A stretch of DNA of 32,242 nucleotides from Candidatus Omnitrophota bacterium (lineage in GTDB: Bacteria; Omnitrophota; Gorgyraeia; Zapsychrales; Zapsychraceae). The notes below the pieces were generated by a model. The model was not told the origin of the DNA. It ran no database searches and was given only the letters and a program-made list of their open reading frames with translations. Both the position numbers and the translations under genes were made by a program. Position 1 is the stretch's first letter, and every line of letters starts with the position of its first letter. Positions 8,674-16,354 of this stretch are shown in pieces. The stretch is from assembly GCA_016214285.1 (NCBI GenBank), contig JACROV010000038.1, forward strand, positions 1 to 32,242, in the 5' to 3' direction.

Positions 8674-8710
8674 AACCTGCCTGCCTGTCGGCAGACAGGG
8701 CAGGCAGGTT
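8674..8710. repeat. Strong GC-rich palindrome next to tRNA-Leu
   Basis: The arm AACCTGCCTGCCTGTC (8674-8689) pairs with its mirror at 8694-8710 through about 16 bp with a single bulged base and a GGCA loop. It lies between the MORN_2 gene and the 5' side of tRNA-Leu. There is no following T-run on either strand, so it is not a standard terminator. Palindromes of this CCTGCC...GGCAGG kind are a repeat class I associate with environmental genomes; this is recollection, not a search. Confidence 0.65.
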
Positions 8711-8746
8711 CCGCCATCCGCCCTCTTCACGCTGAATATCAAAATT

Positions 8747-9424
8747 CTAATACCCGAAGTCGGCTGGCGCTTCACTCTCTGTTTCTTCCAATAGATAAGG
8801 CCGATAGTGGTTAGCCGGCACCTCCCCTTCATTCCGGATGGCCTCACGCCGCGCCGCCAGCCGGACGTTCGCGGGGCTGGACATGCTCCGCACAAAATAT
8901 TCGACGGCCGGTGAATTCGCGTCAAACCTTTCCTCTCGCGCCAAATTGCCGTTGTTATCGTAAACTTCAGCAGGCGCGGAGGCAGTGCCGTTGGCGTACT
9001 CCTGTTCGGACGCAACCTGTCCGTTTTCAAAATAACGACGCTGTGCTCCATCCAATTTCCCGTTTTTATAATGTCTTTCGCTGTTGAGAAGACCGTTACG
9101 ATAATATTCTTTAACACTGCCTTCTAATTGATCGTTCACGTAAGATTCCTCCCGCGACGGGCTTCCGTCAGGGCGGTACTGGATTGACGCGCCTTGTTTC
9201 CTGCCCCCGGCGCAATGGGTTTCCATAAACAGTTTTCCATCGTCGGAATACTGGCGGTGGACGCCGTCCTGGTTTCCTTCTCCCGCGCAGGGCTCTATTG
9301 TTTGCGGGGCGCGGATAACCCCGGAGCCAGGCTGATCCGCCCGCGCTTTCTCAGCCCCTGTATAATATAAGAATATCAGTGTCCCGACAAACATATATAC
9401 GAAAAACTTTTTCACCTTCGCCAT
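8747..9424 (-). CDS. Exported MORN_2-repeat protein (YwqK-like)
   Basis: The product has 225 residues. An N-terminal hydrophobic segment (about residues 7-24) is probably a signal peptide or anchor, so the rest should lie outside the cytoplasm. Residues of about 50-165 carry several MORN_2-type repeats of the form G..K.YY.NG.L..E..Y.NGKLDG. Similar proteins are annotated as toxin-antitoxin system YwqK-like antitoxins, but that name has little functional support and no toxin partner is visible. The C-terminal 50 residues are not recognised. The start has AAAGGA seven bases upstream. It is 19 bases downstream of the giant hydrolase gene and is probably the last gene of that transcription unit. 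Function is unknown. Confidence 0.75.
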   Translation of the reverse strand: MAKVKKFFVYMFVGTLIFLYYTGAEKARADQPGSGVIRAPQTIEPCAGEGNQDGVHRQYSDDGKLFMETHCAGGRKQGASIQYRPDGSPSREESYVNDQLEGSVKEYYRNGLLNSERHYKNGKLDGAQRRYFENGQVASEQEYANGTASAPAEVYDNNGNLAREERFDANSPAVEYFVRSMSSPANVRLAARREAIRNEGEVPANHYRPYLLEETESEAPADFGY

Positions 9425-9443
9425 ATTGATGTCCTTTCCATAT

Positions 9444-10516
9444 TTATTGAACTGTTATCGTATTGCCTGCAAGCGCATTGTTGATTTCATTGCTTTCCGC
9501 GCGGCTGTTGTTATAGTCGGCAATGGCCCCGACATAATATGTCCCGACGGCCAAAGTGCTCGGGATAGTCACAGTAGTGGCGGCCGCGTTTGTCGCTCCG
9601 CTGGCCAGAGTACTGACGGAACGCGTGCCGACCCTTCGGTCTGCGGTTGTGATCGTCGCATCCGTTGAAAGATACAGGCCGATTGTAAACGACGCGGCGT
9701 TTCCGGCGCCCTGATTACCCACCGTGTTGCTGAGACTTATGGTGCCTCCCCGGACACCGCTGGCCGGGCCGCTGATCACGGTCATAACCAAATCGGGCGA
9801 CACAATGTTGATTTGATTTCCGGCAAGGCTGTTATTGGCCTCATTACTTTCCGGACGCGCGTTAAGATAATCCGCTATTGCGCCGATATAATATGTCCCG
9901 GGGATCAGCGTGTTGGGAATTGTCACTGTGGTCGTTCCCGCGCTGGCAGCGCCAACCGCGAGACTGCTCACCGAACGCGCGCCGAGTCTCAAGTCGGCGG
10001 TTGTAATAACCGCGTCCGCCGAGATGTACAGCCCAACGGAAGACGAGGCCGCAGCCCCCAGACCCTGATTCATGACCGCGCTGGTAACACTAATTGTATT
10101 TGCCGTTGAGCCGGTCGCCGGAGCACTAACGGAGGATATCACCAGGTCCGCGCCCGGAGTCACGCTAATCGTGTTGCCGGCCAAGCTATTGTTATTCTCA
10201 TCCTGCTCGAGACGGACATTGGTGTAGTCGGCAATGGCACCGACATAATAAGTCCCCGGCGCCAACGTTGAAGGGATCGTCACGTTCACCGTGCCGCTCT
10301 TGGAGGCGTTGGCGGCCAGACCGGTCACGGATCGCAACCCGATCCGGGTGTCCGCCGTTGTGATGACAGCGTCAGGGGACAGATAATATCCCACAATAAA
10401 CGACGCCGTGATCGACCCCTGGCCCTGATTGCGGACGGTATCCGTGACGCTGATCGTGGCCCCGGTCAAGCCATTGGCCGGGCCGCTGATGGCCGTCATG
10501 ATGAGATCCGCGGGCG
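9444..10516 (-). repeat. Three tandem CARDB-encoding repeats of about 355-360 bp
   Basis: Units at about 10157-10516, 9805-10156 and 9444-9804 encode near-identical CARDB domains. Shared words include PGTYYVGAIADY or PGTYYIGAIADY, ENNNSLAGN or EANNSLAGN, and VITTAD. A fourth, more diverged unit precedes them (about 10517-10883). The similarity is visible at DNA level, which suggests recent internal duplication and possible copy-number change. Confidence 0.75.
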
Positions 10517-13500
10517 CAACCTTGACGGTTGTTGCCGTGCAACGGGTATTGTTGTTCTCATCCTGCTCCAGTACAGTGGCGTTGTCATCGGCCCTGGCAC
10601 AGAGAAAATAATCTCCCAAGGGAGTTGTCACGGGAACGGTCAAATTACCGGTTGTCGCCGCGCTGCTGGCGCCGACGGCCAAGGAAGCTACCGGCCGCGT
10701 CGTTGTAAAAACGATATCATCCGCGTTACCGTAGACAGTATCCAGGGAAAGATGAAACGCGTTAACAAACGCCCCGGCCACCGCTGTTCCCTGGTTTTTC
10801 ACCGTATTGGCCGCGGACATTGGATTTCCCGGAGCGATAACCGTTGTTGTCGTGGATAACGCCGTCAACAAAAGATCCGGCACCGGCACATCATTGACCG
10901 TGACCGTTACAGTTTGTTCAGCGACAAGAGGTCCGTCGCTGACCTGAAAGACAACGGGATAAAACCCGGATTGAGCAAAGTCCGGCGTCCAAGAAAAGGT
11001 ACCGGTCCCGTTGCCGTTGTCCGTAAATGAAGCCCCGATTGTGCTCAAAGCCGCCCCGCTTCCCAGCCGGGCCGACAACACCAGCGGATTACCGTCGGGA
11101 TCCGTCGCGCTGACGTTAAACTGCAGCAATTGCCCTTCGTTGACGGTTTGGTCGGCAATAGGAGCAAGTACCGGAGGCTGATTACTAATTCTTACCTCAA
11201 CCTGGACAGATGTCGATTGGCCGCGATTTGTTATAAGAACGACATCGCTCCCCGGCCCTTTGGCCTGGACCAAACCATCAGCGCTGACAGTAATGACATT
11301 GGCTGTCCCGCTTTGCACAGAATAAAGCGTTCCTGTCCCGGCTTTTGTAATATTTACAGAAGACCCATCCGCGTAATATCCACGCGTATTAATCTGCAGG
11401 GATAACCCCAGTTGGTCCATCGACAAAAAGTCCGTCAAGGGACTGATCTTTACAAACGGGCCCGCCGGTAAAATGGTAATAGTCGTTGCCGACGTGTAAT
11501 TCTCGGGGCCGGGGCCGAAGGTGTACGCCGTGATATCCATATCGCCGATGTGGTCGGCAGGCGCGGGAAACGAGAACGCAAAGGGCCCGGGGCTTTCTAT
11601 GCCTTCCAGTTTATTTCCTACAGTAAATAACGCGCCTTCCACGACGTTTCCTCCGGCGACCTCAAACTGAACATTCACCGTTTGCCCGGGAGTAAATGTC
11701 GTTCCGGAGGCCGGCAGCAATGTGACTGTGGCGGCTGAAACAGCGGCTGATTGGGCTTGAGCTGATGCCGGACAAATGGCAGGCGCAATATAAGGATTGA
11801 CTGGAAATGTCGCGGTCCCAAGACCGGTCACCTGAGGCAATGTGTCAAATTCTAATGAAGCAGTCAACGCCAAGAGTAGCCGCGTCACCTCATCCCACAC
11901 TACTTGAGACTCGGTTTCTCCCGTATCCAATAACCCCGCGGTAAGATCCGCGTGGACAACATCCGCCAGTGCCCGTGAGGTGGCCAGAGGGTTCACCCCT
12001 CCTTCTTGGCTTTCCCGCGGCACGATCGTATCGTGGCCGTTGCTGTTAAGGTCAATGATATTATCAACATTCTCGGAAGAAGAGACAAATGCGCGAATAA
12101 TTAGATTAAGCATTTCCTCCGTTAGCGACAAAGGCGGGGCTAGACCAACAATCGTATGCGATGGAACCTGCGTTGGCCCAAGCTGCTGAAGGGCAGGGCT
12201 TGCCGTTTGGAAACCAAAGACCGCTGGACCAATAGGATGTTCACTACTAAAGAATTCTTCTAAACTAATCAAACTGGAAATTCCTAAAAGCTTTTTACAT
12301 TTATTCCGTACCAAGAAATCCGCCATCTGCGTCCCCAGATGCGGGGTTCCCACGGTAATAATTTTATGAATGCTTCCCTTATTATAATTCTTCTTGGCCT
12401 TATACTGATCCACCGCGTCATTAAACACGGTCACGGCCCGGGCCACAAGCCCGCCCATGCTATGTCCCGTGACATCTACCTGGGTGACCGCGATATTGTT
12501 CAAACGCATAAAAGTCAGCGCCAGTTTAGTCGATCTAATCAACTCTTTGATGACGTACGTGTCGGGGTCGAGAGGATCAAAAGACCCGGCTGGCGACTGT
12601 GTCCCATAATCCACCAAGCATCCGGGACAGACCGTAAAACCTTTCTGCTGCAGAAATTGCGCCATATCCCACCAAGCAGTAAAATCACTCCACACCCCAT
12701 GGACCAAAACCAACGGCGGAGGCAGAAGATTCAACGATTTCCTCCATGTTGTAGTCGCTGATGTCGCTAAAACTGTCGCCTTCAAACTTCCGGCAATCTC
12801 ACTTAAAGTGCATGGCTGGGCATTATAACTGCACGGCAAATCCATGGGAGGCTGGTAGACCGCAAATGCGGCGGGCCCTTCACTGGTCATGATGGAGCTG
12901 ACTGTAATGCTCGTGCCGCTACTGGTCTCACCCAAATTATTAAGCAAGCCCCACTTATTATCCGCATTCTGACCGGAGGGATCCTTTAAAACAAAAGTCA
13001 CTTGTTCACCAGTTTTGATCCGCAAGAGCAGTTTCGTCACGCCGTCGGTGACGATACCACTGCGCTGGATATTGGCGGCGGCAATGGAATCAAGTTTGGT
13101 GTCATCGACAATAACCTTGCCGTTGCTGTCTCTTAAAAAACTTCCGTCACAAACCGTTGATAAAAAATCACAGGCCGGATCAAAGGCGTCCATTACGGAA
13201 GGAGCCGCCTTTACAATCGCCTGGGCTCCGGTGTCGGTGCTGACCCAGAAAGCAACCTCCCCTTTATTGTTTACGGGATCATAAATCCGGATATTATTGA
13301 CTGTTCCCGTTAAACCAGCGATTGCGCCGCCCGCTTCGACCGCCAGAGACGGCGCTGAAACCACAGGCGCAGCGGGATCGGTGATGTCAATTGCGGTCGT
13401 ATAAAGCCCCAATTTCCCGGACGCGCTGAACCCGATATAGGCGAGCGTATAATTTGTCACACTCCCCAGCGAGGAGCGATTAACGCCCACACGCGGCTGG

Positions 13501-14393
13501 AGGCTAAAGTTGCTGAAGGTCCCTCCAATGCCTACGACTTTGATCGGCGCGAACGTCGTGCCCGTAAAAAGAGAAACATAAATTCCCAATCCTGTTGTTT
13601 TATGATCCGCCGCAAAGGCGATGACGTTGCCGTCGTCGCTCATCCCAGGCTGTTCCCCGACAGCATTGAAATTTGTCGAGTCCGCGATAAAATTGGCCGT
13701 GTTGAACGTAGTCGTTGTGTCGATAAACCGCAATAACGGAGAGGTCGCGCTCCCTCCCCAGCGGACGACGGTTGTGTCATTGTCGGCCAGCATCGGGTAG
13801 AGATTGGGGAATCCGGTCAGAGCCGGTGAAATCGTATAAGGGCTTGAGCCGTCGGGACGTGTTCCCAGGTACGTATTGGTTCCGATGTCTCCACTGAAAA
13901 CCCCGCGGCCAGTGTCATTTAAGGTTGGTCCGGGCAAGACAACATCAAAAGGCTGCGGAAAAGATGATGACATCGACCCCCGGCCGATAATCGGGCCGCT
14001 ACAATCGTTGTCCAGGCGGACCACATCCGAGAAAAGTCCGTCATTGGAATACATGCGGAAGATCACTTGATCATTGTTGTTGACTTGTACCGCATCCGAG
14101 GCCGAAGCCAGAGCGCCCACCGCACAATCTTCCTCAATTACTCCATTATTTAGAAGCATCACCCGCCCGTTGGCCTGGGTCCCGGCGGTATTCCTGGCCA
14201 CAAAAGCGACCTTGCCCGCGTCATTGATCGATGGCGCCGGTGCCAACGCTACCGGTGTCCCGCTTCCAAGAGGCACTCCGGTCTTAGCCACCACTTCTAA
14301 ATCATACACTTGCTGTCCGAAGACAACCGATTCATGAAATAAAAACACCAGAAACACTAACGAGAACAGCCCAGTCCTTGTTGTTTCTTTCAT
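9444..14393 (-). CDS. Giant secreted multidomain protein: NxxGxxAF repeats, lipase-like hydrolase, Ig-like domains, four CARDB repeats
   Basis: The 1649-residue product starts with a signal peptide (cleavage near VVFGQ, residue about 27). Residues of about 28-400 carry degenerate NxxGxxAF motifs (NDAGKVAF, NDTGRGVF, NNKGEVAF), as in proteins NCBI calls choice-of-anchor tandem repeat NxxGxxAF, likely a beta-propeller. About residues 555-830 form an alpha/beta hydrolase resembling PGAP1-like lipases: LVLVHGVW, then GHSMGG with nucleophile Ser645, GTPHLGT, Asp788 in HDTIVP and His814 in VVHADL, giving a complete candidate triad. Residues of about 890-1072 match the separate 219-residue neighbour. 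An Ig/cadherin-like domain follows near 1080-1165, then four CARDB repeats at about 1171, 1294, 1414 and 1531 to the end. No LPXTG, autotransporter or type IX sorting domain is seen. The substrate is unknown; esterase or lipase activity is inferred. Confidence 0.85.
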   Translation of the reverse strand: MKETTRTGLFSLVFLVFLFHESVVFGQQVYDLEVVAKTGVPLGSGTPVALAPAPSINDAGKVAFVARNTAGTQANGRVMLLNNGVIEEDCAVGALASASDAVQVNNNDQVIFRMYSNDGLFSDVVRLDNDCSGPIIGRGSMSSSFPQPFDVVLPGPTLNDTGRGVFSGDIGTNTYLGTRPDGSSPYTISPALTGFPNLYPMLADNDTTVVRWGGSATSPLLRFIDTTTTFNTANFIADSTNFNAVGEQPGMSDDGNVIAFAADHKTTGLGIYVSLFTGTTFAPIKVVGIGGTFSNFSLQPRVGVNRSSLGSVTNYTLAYIGFSASGKLGLYTTAIDITDPAAPVVSAPSLAVEAGGAIAGLTGTVNNIRIYDPVNNKGEVAFWVSTDTGAQAIVKAAPSVMDAFDPACDFLSTVCDGSFLRDSNGKVIVDDTKLDSIAAANIQRSGIVTDGVTKLLLRIKTGEQVTFVLKDPSGQNADNKWGLLNNLGETSSGTSITVSSIMTSEGPAAFAVYQPPMDLPCSYNAQPCTLSEIAGSLKATVLATSATTTWRKSLNLLPPPLVLVHGVWSDFTAWWDMAQFLQQKGFTVCPGCLVDYGTQSPAGSFDPLDPDTYVIKELIRSTKLALTFMRLNNIAVTQVDVTGHSMGGLVARAVTVFNDAVDQYKAKKNYNKGSIHKIITVGTPHLGTQMADFLVRNKCKKLLGISSLISLEEFFSSEHPIGPAVFGFQTASPALQQLGPTQVPSHTIVGLAPPLSLTEEMLNLIIRAFVSSSENVDNIIDLNSNGHDTIVPRESQEGGVNPLATSRALADVVHADLTAGLLDTGETESQVVWDEVTRLLLALTASLEFDTLPQVTGLGTATFPVNPYIAPAICPASAQAQSAAVSAATVTLLPASGTTFTPGQTVNVQFEVAGGNVVEGALFTVGNKLEGIESPGPFAFSFPAPADHIGDMDITAYTFGPGPENYTSATTITILPAGPFVKISPLTDFLSMDQLGLSLQINTRGYYADGSSVNITKAGTGTLYSVQSGTANVITVSADGLVQAKGPGSDVVLITNRGQSTSVQVEVRISNQPPVLAPIADQTVNEGQLLQFNVSATDPDGNPLVLSARLGSGAALSTIGASFTDNGNGTGTFSWTPDFAQSGFYPVVFQVSDGPLVAEQTVTVTVNDVPVPDLLLTALSTTTTVIAPGNPMSAANTVKNQGTAVAGAFVNAFHLSLDTVYGNADDIVFTTTRPVASLAVGASSAATTGNLTVPVTTPLGDYFLCARADDNATVLEQDENNNTRCTATTVKVAPADLIMTAISGPANGLTGATISVTDTVRNQGQGSITASFIVGYYLSPDAVITTADTRIGLRSVTGLAANASKSGTVNVTIPSTLAPGTYYVGAIADYTNVRLEQDENNNSLAGNTISVTPGADLVISSVSAPATGSTANTISVTSAVMNQGLGAAASSSVGLYISADAVITTADLRLGARSVSSLAVGAASAGTTTVTIPNTLIPGTYYIGAIADYLNARPESNEANNSLAGNQINIVSPDLVMTVISGPASGVRGGTISLSNTVGNQGAGNAASFTIGLYLSTDATITTADRRVGTRSVSTLASGATNAAATTVTIPSTLAVGTYYVGAIADYNNSRAESNEINNALAGNTITVQ

Positions 14394-14432
14394 TATGTTT
14401 GAATCCTTTCCTTAAAATTGTTCAGTTTTGTT

Positions 14433-14813
14433 TTATCGCAAACGTTTGTAATAAAAAAGACCTATGCCGATGATAATAAGCGGGATCCAAGAATCTCGAA
14501 TACTAAACTGCCATTGAGGTGACATGGATCCACCAACGAAAATACCTATCAGACCTAACACATAAACATATAACCCCCACTTTCGCATCATCCAATAACT
14601 AATAAAAATACAAAAATGGGAGATAAAAATTAGGCTAAAGATAAAAATCATAATCTGTCCATTGCGAGTAAATCCATTTACAAAGGAAAAGGTGACAATA
14701 ACAAAAAAGAACATAAAAACGCAAAAAGAAAAACCTAAAACACACAAAACCGTCATCGGCCAAGGGCGATGGGCTCTTTCAGGCTGGGATTCATTATCTG
14801 ACGTATTCAGCAT
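14433..14813 (-). CDS. Small integral membrane protein of unknown function
   Basis: I do not recognise this 126-residue protein. About 20 polar residues at the N-terminus are followed by four hydrophobic helices (about 21-45, 53-75, 79-98 and 108-122), ending in YYKRLR, so it should lie in the inner membrane. Phenylalanine and isoleucine are abundant. The start lies six bases after the stop of the 219-residue exported protein, and the stop lies 39 bases before the giant hydrolase gene, so it is probably part of that unit. The ribosome site is weak (GAAAG). A membrane partner for the exported proteins is only a positional guess. Confidence 0.65.
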   Translation of the reverse strand: MLNTSDNESQPERAHRPWPMTVLCVLGFSFCVFMFFFVIVTFSFVNGFTRNGQIMIFIFSLIFISHFCIFISYWMMRKWGLYVYVLGLIGIFVGGSMSPQWQFSIRDSWIPLIIIGIGLFYYKRLR

Positions 14814-14819
14814 CTGCTT

Positions 14820-15479
14820 TCATTGAGAGGGAACGTGCACTCTTACCTCTACCGGAACTGATGCGGTTTTACCGCGATTTGATATGAGAACAACGTCGTT
14901 CCCCTCTCCATTCGCCCGCACTAAACCATCAGCACTAACGCTGATAATATCGCTTGTTCCACTTTTTATTGAATATAACGTTCCAGTCTTACCCTTGGTC
15001 ATATTCTTTGTTGAGCCATCGTTAAAATGTCCCATTATAGAAATCTGAAGGGATAATCCCAATTGATCCATCGGCAAAAAGTTTTGCATAGCCTCAATGC
15101 TTTCCAATGAATTTTCTTTCGGTTCAATAATGATATGAGTCGACGCCATATAATTTTGTCCAGCGCCAAAAGTCATCGCCGTAATCTCAAGTGGCCCAAT
15201 TCCCTGATTATTAAGCGAAAGGGTAAATTTATAAGGCCCAGAACCTTTGACATTTTCCATTTTACCGTTGCTTAATGTAAATAAGGCTCCCTCCGCATTC
15301 CCGGAAGGGACTTTAAACTCGACGGTTATGGTATCATCAGACGAAAAGACTGATCCGGGGGCAGGTGTTAAGACAGCATCTTGGGCATAGACATGATTAC
15401 TAAAAAGAACCATAACGATAATTGTCAAAATTTTCTTAACAAATACTCCATGATTTCTTTCAATTTTGTTCACACGCAT
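14820..15479 (-). CDS. Exported 219-residue protein homologous to the internal Ig-like region of the giant hydrolase
   Basis: A signal peptide (VKKILTIIVMVLFSNHVYAQ, residues about 13-32) is followed by a segment that aligns along its whole length with residues of about 890-1072 of the giant neighbour. Shared words include EGALFT, MDQLGLSLQI, DGS, GTLYS, SGT, VSADGLV and DVVLISNRG/DVVLITNRG. The last part resembles a Big_2-type Ig-like fold (ISVSADGLVRANGEGNDVVL). The start at 15479 has an excellent CAGGAGG site; an upstream in-frame ATG at 15506 is less likely. It stands alone without hydrolase or CARDB parts, so it could be a free-standing adhesion or partner domain, or a surviving piece of a duplicated giant gene that kept or gained its own signal peptide. 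Function is unknown. Confidence 0.75.
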   Translation of the reverse strand: MRVNKIERNHGVFVKKILTIIVMVLFSNHVYAQDAVLTPAPGSVFSSDDTITVEFKVPSGNAEGALFTLSNGKMENVKGSGPYKFTLSLNNQGIGPLEITAMTFGAGQNYMASTHIIIEPKENSLESIEAMQNFLPMDQLGLSLQISIMGHFNDGSTKNMTKGKTGTLYSIKSGTSDIISVSADGLVRANGEGNDVVLISNRGKTASVPVEVRVHVPSQ

Positions 15480-15502
15480 GACAACCTCCTGTTTGATGAC
15501 TC

Positions 15503-15776
15503 GCAATCTTCTTCAATGACGCCATTGTTTAGAAGCATCACCCGGCCGTTGGCCTGGGTGCCTGCAGTATCCCGCGCAATAAAAGCCACCTTGCCCGCGT
15601 CATTGATCGACGGCCCCTGCCCTAGGGCAACCGGAGTCCCCCCGCCCACAGGAACCCCCCGTCTCGGCAATGATCTCCAAATCATAAGTTCCCTGCGCAA
15701 ATACTGTGTTGCTTTTAAATACCGCCACCAACATGATGAATGCCGCCGATAGTACCGCCATTTTTCTCATCGACAT
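15503..15776 (-). pseudogene. Frameshifted N-terminal remnant of a second giant NxxGxxAF protein
   Basis: From the ATG at 15776 a signal peptide (ending VFAQ) leads into GTYDLEIIAETG, matching the giant protein's QVYDLEVVAKTG. A run of six G on the minus strand (15655-15660) then shifts the frame; with five G it would continue as TGVPVGGGTPVALGQ. The other frame carries on with SINDAGKVAFIARDTAGTQ and NNGVIEEDC, matching residues of about 50-90 of the giant. Similarity stops abruptly at 15503, just before the ribosome site of the 219-residue gene. It is a duplicated and truncated copy. The single-base shift alone could be a homopolymer error, but the truncation is real in this sequence. Confidence 0.8.
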
Positions 15777-15810
15777 GAATGTCTTCTTGTTATTCCGGTT
15801 TATATTCTTC

Positions 15811-15936
15811 TCATTCTTGATATGGTTTGCATGCAGGGGTTTGGACGGGGTCTTTATAATTCACCTTACACACCGCTCCGGCCTTCAACTCCTCCGACAT
15901 CTCATAATCCACGCATCCGCCCGCCTCGCTCAGCAT
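15811..15936 (-). CDS. Short cysteine-containing ORF, possible gene tail
   Basis: A 41-codon frame starts with ATG at 15936 inside a repeat and stops at 15811. Its product has spaced cysteines (residues 8, 23, 36), contains DYEMSEELKAGAVCKVNYKD and ends in ACKPYQE. It reads like the C-terminal tail of a real protein whose upstream part has been replaced by the palindromic repeat at 15928-15973. It lies 34 bases upstream of the giant-paralogue remnant. I do not recognise it, and it may not be expressed. Confidence 0.3.
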   Translation of the reverse strand: MLSEAGGCVDYEMSEELKAGAVCKVNYKDPVQTPACKPYQE

Positions 15937-15973
15937 CCTTCGGAGCATCCTGAGCAACGTCGAAGGACTCAAG
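15928..15973. repeat. Short palindromic repeat of the CCTTCG/GCTCAGGA type
   Basis: The block contains the near-direct pair AGCATCCTTCGG / AGCATCCTGAGC, GCTCAG mirrored by CTGAGC (15928-15933 / 15950-15955), and CCTTCG mirrored by CGAAGG. This CTGAGC...CGAAGGACT wording resembles dispersed palindromic repeats I recall from many environmental bacterial genomes. No second copy is in this window, so membership of a family is not shown here. Confidence 0.45.
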
Positions 15974-15976
15974 ACA

Positions 15977-16150
15977 ATTTAACAGTACTTTGTTAAAAAA
16001 TACTTTTTTGACACATAATCTTAAATATTTCTCGACGCTGTGAAGCGTTGCAATGCGTTGCGTGCAGTTCTAAGCAACGCTCCAAGCCACGTTAACCATT
16101 GGGAATTCAAAGGGTTACGCAAAATTTTAACAAACTCCTGACAATTTGAG
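15977..16150. other. Noncoding A/T-rich stretch with small inverted repeats
   Basis: No gene is seen. It holds TTAACA-GTACTT-TGTTAA (a perfect 6-bp hairpin) and AGCGTTGC (16044-16051) mirrored by GCAACGCT (16074-16081), with a further GCGTTGC between them. It also holds GCAAAATTTT near 16121, a word shared with the palindrome beside tRNA-Gly. Confidence 0.4.
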
Positions 16151-16223
16151 TGACCCACCCGCGACTCGAACGCGGCACACCTGCCTTAAAAGGGCAGTGC
16201 TCTACCGGATGAGCTAGTGGGTC
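16151..16223 (-). tRNA. tRNA-Lys (anticodon TTT)
   Basis: On the minus strand: acceptor GACCCAC/GTGGGTC, D arm GCTC...GAGC, anticodon arm CTGCC-CTTTTAA-GGCAG with anticodon TTT, T arm CCGCG-TTCGAGT-CGCGG, and discriminator A. CCA is not encoded. The 73-base gene is surrounded by repeats on its 5' side. Confidence 0.96.
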
Positions 16224-16238
16224 AAAATGCAATAAATC

Positions 16239-16326
16239 TTTTAGGGTTATGCCTTTGATGAACAGTGCAACAGGATTTCGTGCCCATCGTATGCTGGAAG
16301 TGGTAGTCAAGGGCATAACCCTAAAA
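16239..16326. mobile_element. MITE-like element with 20-bp terminal inverted repeats, upstream of tRNA-Lys
   Basis: The arms TTTTAGGGTTATGCCTTTGA (16239-16258) and TCAAGGGCATAACCCTAAAA (16307-16326) are reverse complements at 19 of 20 positions around a 48-base core with no coding content. The 10-base word AAATCTTTTA occurs at both edges (16234-16243 and 16324-16333), partly inside the repeats, as a possible target duplication. It ends 15 bases before the tRNA-Lys 5' end. It could equally be a folded regulatory leader for the tRNA. Confidence 0.5.
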
Positions 16327-16354
16327 TCTTTTATAAAGAACAATTTGACCCTTA

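Noticed and set aside
8514-8814. Two plus-strand frames over tRNA-Leu
   Set aside because: They cross the tRNA and the palindrome; peptide words arise from repeat sequence.
8747-9424. Toxin-antitoxin module named after the YwqK-like protein
   Set aside because: No toxin candidate is adjacent, and the product has a signal peptide and sits in an exported-protein cluster.
9444-10883. CRISPR-like array
   Set aside because: The regular repeats are about 360 bp coding units (CARDB domains), not short repeats with spacers.
16107-16343. 78-codon minus-strand frame over tRNA-Lys
   Set aside because: It runs through the whole tRNA-Lys and the inverted-repeat element, and has no family resemblance or ribosome site.
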